From Cryptomeria japonica (lineage: Eukaryota > Streptophyta > Pinopsida > Cupressales > Cupressaceae), in contig NC_081408.1 of NCBI RefSeq assembly GCF_030272615.1, positions 762,840,673 through 762,904,672 of the forward strand: a stretch of 64,000 nucleotides of DNA, in the 5' to 3' direction. The notes beneath the pieces were generated by a model, which saw only the letters and a program-made list of their open reading frames with translations, was not told the origin of the DNA and did not search any database. The position numbers and the translations under genes are program-made. Below are positions 56,854 to 64,000 of this stretch, one piece after another; within the stretch, counting starts at the first letter, position 1; the number at the start of each line of letters is the position of its first letter.

Positions 56854-59800
56854 TGTAATGCCCGCCAAAATACCCTAAAGAAACTAAATAATAATATGCA
56901 AATGGAGATATATATTTTTTAATTAACATCTAATAACAACTAATACAACACACAACATCTCCATCTATTTACATTCATTAACCAATTAACCAATATGAAC
57001 ATACATCATTACTCATTTCATCAAACAACGCAAGCGGAAATACACAACATCATTAACCTTTCTCTAGGGTACTTCAACATCATTACTTAATTCATTACCA
57101 TAATAACACACTACACACATGATAGGTATATTTCATCTTCATTTAATGCATCGTATTCTAATTCTCTAACCATGAGATATGCAACCTACAACATTACTTA
57201 TTCCTCATGATATGCATAATTTCCTTTCTACCAACGCATCTATATGAATCATTCATCTTTACTAGATCCAATTAACATCTTCTAACATATTCACTTATTA
57301 ATCTTCTAATATTCCTCTTTCAAAATTATTTTACATTCTAACTAGCCTCTAAACATTCCATGAAATAATACAACTGATCCATAATGTAAATCCATTCTAT
57401 TCCAACTATAATTCACTTATATCCATGATTCATAAGATCACATTTCATAGTACAATTACAAATGTCTTAATTCTAATTCCAACTACAATTCATCTTACAA
57501 ATACGGACACATTAAATACATCATGAGCATAGTTCTTTCTACTACAAGAATCCATCCACTATATACAAGAATATTATATTACATACATTCCATCTTATTC
57601 ATTACATAAATCTGCTCCAAGATACATCCATAGTACATCATGAAGAATAATACACATCCATGCAAGAAGAATCCAAGAGAGCATCCCAATGGCTAAAAAT
57701 CACCAACCACCCGACCATGTGGAACCACCCCCCATGCTAGGAGATGACACAAGGTACCAACACACACTTTAAACCTAAGCCGACACCTATAACCAAAGAG
57801 ACTATCCACACAAGGATTCTCAAGCAAGAATTCACACAATACAACATGAATGAACTCCCATAGGCATAAAACTCATCAAGACATAAATGCATCCAATAAG
57901 AGTAATCATAAATCATAAAGGGGAAACACATGTAGGAGTGGAGTGTCATCGCATGCCATCCTCATAACATAATAACATAAGGAACTAGCTTGATGGACAT
58001 GTGGAGTCATCTCGACCTACGAGAGACTAAGGGAGATTAGCTTACCATCTTCACGGTCTTCTCATGCTTATCCTAAAACATCCTCCCTAGGACTAAGTCA
58101 TGAGGCTCAAATTAATTATCATCTTATTAATTAATCTAGCTACCCAACCCATCAATTATTAGGTTATCACTTATTTACAATCATGGAAAACTCCAATGTT
58201 CCCTGGTGGTCTAAAGCCTATCTCTCATGACCTTGGTCATCACAAGGAAGCCCACTCCTCCTAACATGGCCCAATAATAAATCACAAGAGGCTCTACCAA
58301 CATAAATACATGAAAATAATACTCAATGCAACCAAAAACTTCCACACATACTCTCACAGCATATGCAAGACTACAACAACATCAATATAGCAAAATGAGC
58401 CTCTTGGCCAACAATAAACAAAGGCATACCAAGCCATCAAACACTGCCATCAAATAAAAGATAACATCACAACAAGGCCAACTCACTTGCTGGTCCAAAA
58501 CAACATAATAATCATCTCAAAGATCCATAGCTTATCAACATGGAAGAGTATCCACAATGGAGTAGAGAAGTAAATATACTTAAACCATCAAAATACATCA
58601 AAACTGATCAAACCTAAAACTGGAAAATATTAGCAGACCTCAAATAAAGCCTCTGGTACAAAAATCAACTCGGGAAAATACCTCAAAAATGACCAAAACT
58701 AAGAAAATGTAGAACACAAACAATTTAGCACTTTTGTCCTATAGAACTGTGCTTCTATAAAAAAGAACAACGCTTTCATTCTGTAGGACAGTGCAAATAT
58801 TTCCAGAATCGCGCATACATATCCTAAGACAGCGCATTTATACCCAAATTCACGCTTACGCCTTCTGAGACAACGCTTATGTTGTGCAGAGCAGCGCAAA
58901 TACAAAACAAAACATCTCTTTTACACATTTAAACAACGCTTTCACAGAAACAACGCATTTACACAAATCTTACGGAAAAATCAGAAAACTTACGGGTAAA
59001 ATAATAAAATCCAGACTTAACCAAAGGGCTTCAAAAATACATGAATAGAGACACCTAGAAACAAGGAATACATAGGTATAAATAAAATAAATCAACTCGG
59101 ACTATAAACCAAGATTCAATCAAATGTCTTCATGACAAAATACATAGAGAACCACTGCAAAACTCATAGAGAATCCAATGGAACCAAAACCAAACACTCA
59201 CAAATTGAAAGCCTCACGAAGGGGAAAAATATCCATTCAATTCCCATACAAACAAATATTTATCAACCAGAGATTTGCACAAAAATTTCACAGAGCCACA
59301 GAGCCGAGAAACAACATGCACAGGAAAAACCAAATATATATATCTCCAACAACTATATAAAAACCCAAATAATATAAGGTTTCCTCCCCAAAGATTAATC
59401 TTCAACAATATTAAAACTATGGAATAACTTAATACTTCAACCCAAGCCCAAAACACTTGCAGACACAATGCATACAAGGAGAAACCATTAAAACCAAAAT
59501 GCAAAGGTAAATAACTCCAACCTGAAGTAATGGAATAAAGTTGAAGAAGAGATTCCACAAGGCCAAACCAAAATCCAACCAAGCTCCAGCCAAAACCAAG
59601 AGTGAAGAAATCCAAAACCAAGGAAGAAAGCTTGTTGGAAAAATTTCCAGAGAATAGCCAACCCGAAAAACATCACGGGAATGAAAATAAAAAGCAATAA
59701 TCCAAAAAACCCTAGCCTCAAGCTCGGCCAATCAAAATATTCCGTTTTGAAATATATTTTACCAACCCACCATATATTATAATTTATTATCCTATTTCGA

Positions 59801-61018
59801 ATTTAACCAATGAGAGTAAAGGGTAGGTATAGTAAATATAAAATATACTTATCCCGCTAAGTGGGAATGTTTTATTATTATTTAATTTAATGTGTTCATA
59901 CACCCCACTTAGGAATAAAAGTCAAACTATTAAATAAACATAAGCTGTAAATAAATAATCCAAATGGGGATTAAAATTAAATAAACCAAAAGCTAATAAA
60001 ATAATTTAAAGAACCAAATAAATATAAGATATCAAATAAATATTAAACCATAGAAAGTCAAATAAATAATTAAATAATCAAATACCATTAAAGATTAAAT
60101 CACAAATATAAAATAAATATTAAACAACAATAAAGCTTATCAAATATTAAATAATCATAAAAGCAATAAACGTTAATTATCAAATAAATATAAATACCAA
60201 ATGATTAAATATTCAAAACTTAAAAACTAAATACATTAAAATAAACATTACTAAATATAAAACCACGCATCAAGAGCCACATAGTTAATCTAACAAAATC
60301 AAGCAAATCAACTGACGTAAACCGAACTCTCAATACCAAGAAGACCAAGTTTACTAACTGACAAGGTGAATTATGCCAAGACGCTGACTACTCACGGTGA
60401 ACAACTTAAACCTAGAGTATGTGAGGGGAACTCATGCCATCTCCGAACCACATAAGCCATTGGAACTAAAGACATGCTCAGACCTGTGAAGTCACGTGGA
60501 GTCAATGTCTAGTACCTGCAAAGTCCTACAACCACAAAACGACAATATCACATATACATCTACATATATAGAACAAGCAAGTGATAGAGAATCTCGACGA
60601 CACATCTCGCTCACAATGAGTGATGTAGAATTATCTCTAACACGAAGATAGTCAAAAAATAGTCAAACACATCTCATAAACATCTCATCACATGTAATCA
60701 TGAAGTAGGGTTAGCGTAATCGTAATCATCATCAAAACCATGATAAATCTAATCTATCAATAATCCATCACATAGTGAGCATACAAAATCCACCAAGTAC
60801 ATATATCATCAAATCATATGATCAAACGTGATAGTACCAACATCCATATAGATAATCAAAATAGCATATGTCCAACAGTGTCTAACATCAATAATAAGCC
60901 ACTGAAGCACATGAGTAATCATCATCCAAAACATCAAATATAGTCTAGATAAGTCTATCAAGAATAATATAAAAGTCAACTCTACTCAAAATAAGTCAAA
61001 TCAAGGGTGGACACTACA
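56854..61018. mobile_element. 4.2-kb TG...CA insertion in the A2 LTR, likely giant solo LTR
   Basis: Starts TGTAATGCCCGCC and ends GGTGGACACTACA. A2 LTR sequence resumes directly after. Flanks are CCGTA (56849-56853) and CCCTA (61019-61023), a TSD with one difference. There is no ORF with recognisable content, no PBS and no PPT inside. TGTAATGCCC starts and CACTACA ends resemble LTRs of plant chromoviruses (Tekay-like), so a very long solo LTR is the simplest reading. A large non-coding element is the alternative. Confidence 0.55.
58720..58960. repeat. Degenerate (A)CAGCGCATTT motif array
   Basis: Variants of ACAGCGCATTT, ACAACGCTTTC and GCGCAAAT recur about ten times at intervals near 20 bp inside the 4.2-kb insertion. 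The same core is found at 54545-54680 in element B2. Confidence 0.6.
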
Positions 61019-61914
61019 CCCTATGCCTTAAAGAGTAAACCCTAAATGCTTGTAATTGACAAATTAAATGTTGTAAATGAATGGTGCTAGATGATCTAAA
61101 GCATAAATATAAATCTACAAATTGATGTAATTAAGCTCATACAAAGACATGAAAACAACATGAAATCATACCCAACCCCAAGTGAGGGATACAAGCCAAT
61201 CGTCAGTCGGTGATCTCCTATTATTCTTAAATGTCTTCGGGGGTCCTAATTTATGATGAATACTTGATAGATGTTGAAGACTCCACATAAGCTTCTCTTT
61301 CACTACATAGAAGGCTCCTTGTGATTGCTAGAAGGCTTCACCAAAAACTCTCCCTTAGATTTGATCCCTTCAAATGAAGAAAGAGAGCTCTTATGTATGA
61401 AACCATAGATCTTAATTTCATCTTTAGGCTGATCTAGGATTTGAATTTCCCATCAATTTCTTGGGGTTAGCATTATAATATCATAAAATTATGCTCCCAA
61501 AAATTTGGGAAAAATGTCAGGGACTAGGTGCAACTTACGCCCGATCCGATCAAATTTTCACCAAATTTTCAGGGTCGTTAGATATGATGATATTAGAGTG
61601 AATCCCAAAGTTACAACTAATTTTGAGATGTTTTGATATCCGAAATTGGGCCTTAAAGGTCGAAATAAGTCATAATTAGGGTTTATGATTTAAAGATTTA
61701 TTGGAGGAATAAATAAAAAGGGGCACACTTAGGGTAAAGGACCCAATTTTATGATGTATGAAGTGATGAAATATGACTTTAGATTTAATTAAATTAATTA
61801 ATTAAATACTTAAAAGGGAAATTACAATGCAAGATGCAAACACACTAAGGCGGGTGCTAAACTAAGCGCAAAATTGTACCACCCTAGCAAGGGTGTACAA
61901 TTTACGATGCTACA

Positions 61915-63058
61915 TTTAGCCCCCACTTTAGTGGTCATATGACACTACATGCATATGCAAGCTAAAGTAAAGAAAATTAAACATTCATGAAAAAGGATAT
62001 ATCCACAAGTTGTCGAACGAAGCCCCCAGTGGTATCTACAGTACACAGTTAGGAACCACACCCTACAAAACCACATGTTAGATAAAAACACAAAATCACC
62101 TAAATGCTTACTAAGGAAGGTGATGAAAATTCGAGGGTAGCTATATGCCCCCCTATTTCGGCTTGCTAATTTTAGTGAGTTGAAACAGGGTATCATGTTT
62201 ACCACATCGAATTGTGAAAGAATATTGATGACAAATGCTCACAAGAAGATTTGATACAAGATCAAAAACTAATGGATAATCATTTGGTAAGAAAGAGGAC
62301 TAAACCTCAATTCCAACAAAACAAAGAGTGTGAGGATTTGAGAGCTCTCTAACACAAGATGAAATATTTAAATGGAAACAAATGCAAGAGATATAATCCA
62401 AAAATACAACTCCATAAAGGAAATTGGAAAAGAATGGAGGATTGAAATGACATCAAAGAGAGATTATTTATAGCAACTCTCTTCTAAAATAAGGCAAGAT
62501 ATCCTCATTGGGGACATGCACATTCATAAAATAGAAGGGTCTATTATAAAAGTTACTACTCATTGAAGAAAAGAAATTGATGAATGATCAAAGACTTCCA
62601 ACACCAAGGAGGAGGTCTTAATTAAGGATATGTACTCAGGATCCCCAGTAGGGATGCTTCTCCTAATATGAGAGAAGGAATTCAAATATGATTACACCTC
62701 TACAATCAATAAGAAATCCTTATAGAAGACACTACTTCACAAAGGCGAAATTTCAATCTTATGAAGGAGAGATGTTTGAAATCACTCTTGCCCCCCATAT
62801 ATATAGGGAGAAGAGATGAGATATAAATAGGCTATTATGTTGCTTCCAAAAGTATGATTTCATGTGAAATTCTACCATCATGAATGACAATGAGCCCCCA
62901 GTAAGTGAGCTACCAATGTCACATAATGATGAGAAACATAATAGCCATTAATTTTATTTAAAAAGATGATAGATTGAATGAGGTATTTGAATATGAGATT
63001 TTAAATGCTCTACTATATGTCAGAATAAAAACATGTATAAGATGATGAATGTTAAAAA
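61915..63058 (-). other. A2 untranslated region after the PPT
   Basis: The first 300 bp match element A downstream of its PPT, including 'CGAACGAAGCCCCCA' and 'TACACAGTTAGGAACCACACCCT'. The rest (62230-63058) is not in A and holds no gene. This is where A has its PMD gene and pol. Confidence 0.7.
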
Positions 63059-64000
63059 TTATTTAGAAAGAGAGAAGTTTATAAGAGAAGAATAAACCAC
63101 TAAGTCATACTTTTCTTGCACACAATAAATCTTAGGAGAGGGATAAGTGTAATTCATTAGAGCCTTATTCCTAGAAGAAGGGATTTTAGAATGAGTAGAA
63201 GATAAAGTCTCATAAGTGGGATTAGAAATCTCTTGAGGAGATTCATAAAGAGATTTTTTCATCACCAAGATTTCCTTATGAGGGGGATAAGTGTTGAAAG
63301 AAGCAGAAGATGATTTAATTGAGGTGAGGTCATCATCACTACTAAATATAGCAATCACATTGAGAGATGGTCTTTTAGATGCTTTGGCGGGCTTAGAAGG
63401 ATCATATTCAAGTCCAAATGAAGCTTCATGTGTGTTATGTTCTAAAGGAAATTTAATTCCTTATTCATTTGTGCCACAACCATTGCCATTATAGCCACTC
63501 TTAGCTAAAATGTGAAAACCAAGACCATAAAGGGATGCCAAATCAAAAAGAGATGGTTGTGCCTCATAGGTCTCAATGCTATATGAATTAGAGGAAGGAT
63601 TTGAGGAATTATTTGAATTGGAAGCAACTACAAAGTGGCTACTTAGTTGTTTAGACAAAATGGGTTGCTCTTCAGGTTCCTCCTTAGATTTATCCTTCTT
63701 AGTCTTAGATTTTTTCCAAGATACTCTATACTCTCCTATAAAAGTAGGGTTAAAATCTAGGGATCCCCAATCATCATCTGAGAGCACTCCTTCGGGAGAA
63801 AAAATATCTTTGGGAGGAGATTCTGATTGAGTAGAAGAATCATGATTACTAGAAGAAACAAGATCATTAAAGGAAATAGATGTATTTGAAGAAGTAGGAG
63901 GATTGGGAGAAGAATGGGAAGTAGTTGAACAAGAAGATCCAACTTTTAATGGAGCTTGAAGATTGGTATTAGCTAACAAGGTGTATGTCTTATTGTTGTA
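63059..64000 (-). pseudogene. A2 gag-position ORF, C-terminal part, runs off the window
   Basis: One frame from the window edge to 63059 with a single TAA at 63461-63463. It matches element A ORF1: 'ANTNLQAPL', 'DDWGSLDFNPTFIGEYR', 'SSHFVVAS', 'YGLGFHILAKSGYNGNGCG', 'KASKRPSLNV'. After that point (about 63350) the sequence leaves the A protein and ends without the pre-RT segment. This marks the breakpoint of the internal deletion or replacement. The protease should lie just beyond 64000. Confidence 0.85.

Larger units (their letters stand above)
45133..64000 (-). mobile_element. Second B-family gypsy element (B2), 3' part, continues past window
   Basis: The 3' LTR is 45133-53767 in reverse orientation (minus-strand start TATAGACACCTAAAAC at 53767, end CATTTTGCA at 45133), about 1.57 kb after removing the C2 insertion. 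A PPT lies at 53768 onward. The interior runs right and holds a PMD gene on the opposite strand until A2 interrupts at 55993. Its pol and 5' LTR must lie beyond 64000. Confidence 0.7.
55993..64000 (-). mobile_element. Second A-family element (A2), 3' part, pol-less
   Basis: Its 3' LTR is 55993-61914 (TGTGGAGGGGAAAAAG ... CGATGCTACA), about 1.75 kb after removing the insertion at 56854-61018. PPT and a conserved non-coding stretch follow (61915-62230, close to 30958-31290 in A). The gag-position ORF then appears at 63059 with no RT, RNase H, integrase or PMD gene in between. The element is therefore internally deleted. It continues past the window. Confidence 0.8.

Noticed and set aside
59214-59731. 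Minus-strand ORFs rich in Leu/Phe/Trp resembling a membrane protein
   Set aside because: Overlapping frames are all open, composition-driven, no family motif, and inside a non-coding 4.2-kb insertion.

Overview
The window looks like nuclear DNA of a seed plant with a very large, repeat-rich genome; a conifer-type gymnosperm is the best guess. The basis is nested LTR retrotransposons of the Copia and Ty3/gypsy Tat types, a plant L1-type LINE, a hAT remnant, long AT-rich spacers, GT-AG introns and no bacterial gene organisation. The species is inferred, not shown. Almost everything is transposable-element sequence at different stages of decay. Only two short stretches look like host gene exons: an NFD6-like first exon at 12236-12509 (-) and an unrecognised terminal exon at 6680-6848 (-).

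Layout. 1-12 kb: a broken ORF of unknown family (484-3749), a second unknown ORF with an RG-rich tail (5140-5950, -), a hAT transposase C-terminus (8000-8703, -), a hairpin-bearing repeat (8842-9390), a short relative of the first unknown ORF (9874-10197) and several tandem duplications. 12-17 kb: the NFD6-like exon with a duplicated 63-bp upstream block, then a 5'-truncated LINE (13071-16359) with a 20-bp target-site duplication (TSD). 17-22 kb: an RNase H relic and a huge alternating purine/pyrimidine microsatellite split by two LTR insertions.

23.5 kb to the end is one stack of insertions that can be read layer by layer. The base layer is an old Copia element (C1, LTR 23526-24945). Its gag is broken by a solo LTR (24974-26191, TSD CCTTG), by an unclassified 2.2-kb insert (26672-28907, TSD TTAAA) and by a solo LTR 'B1' (29132-43260). 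B1 holds a full-length 12.7-kb Ty3/gypsy element 'A' (29353-42032, minus strand, TSD TCCCC). C1 integrase is then cut at 45133 by a second, oppositely oriented B element (B2). The LTR of B2 holds a full-length Copia (C2, 45715-52774, TSD CTCTA). The interior of B2 is cut at 55993 by a second A-type element (A2), whose own LTR carries a 4.2-kb TG...CA insertion (56854-61018).

The most interesting biology is in A and B2. Each carries, between polypurine tract and pol and on the opposite strand, a spliced gene for a Plant Mobile Domain (PMD/MAIN-like) protein. In A this is a three-exon gene of about 695 codons with an acidic middle and an RS-like tail. The sense polyprotein of A runs protease, G-patch-like, RT, RNase H, second RNase H and integrase, but shows no recognisable capsid domain or zinc knuckle. 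Element A2 has lost both pol and the PMD gene. Nearly all stop codons are explained by single C-to-T or G-to-A changes, as expected of methylated, silenced repeats.
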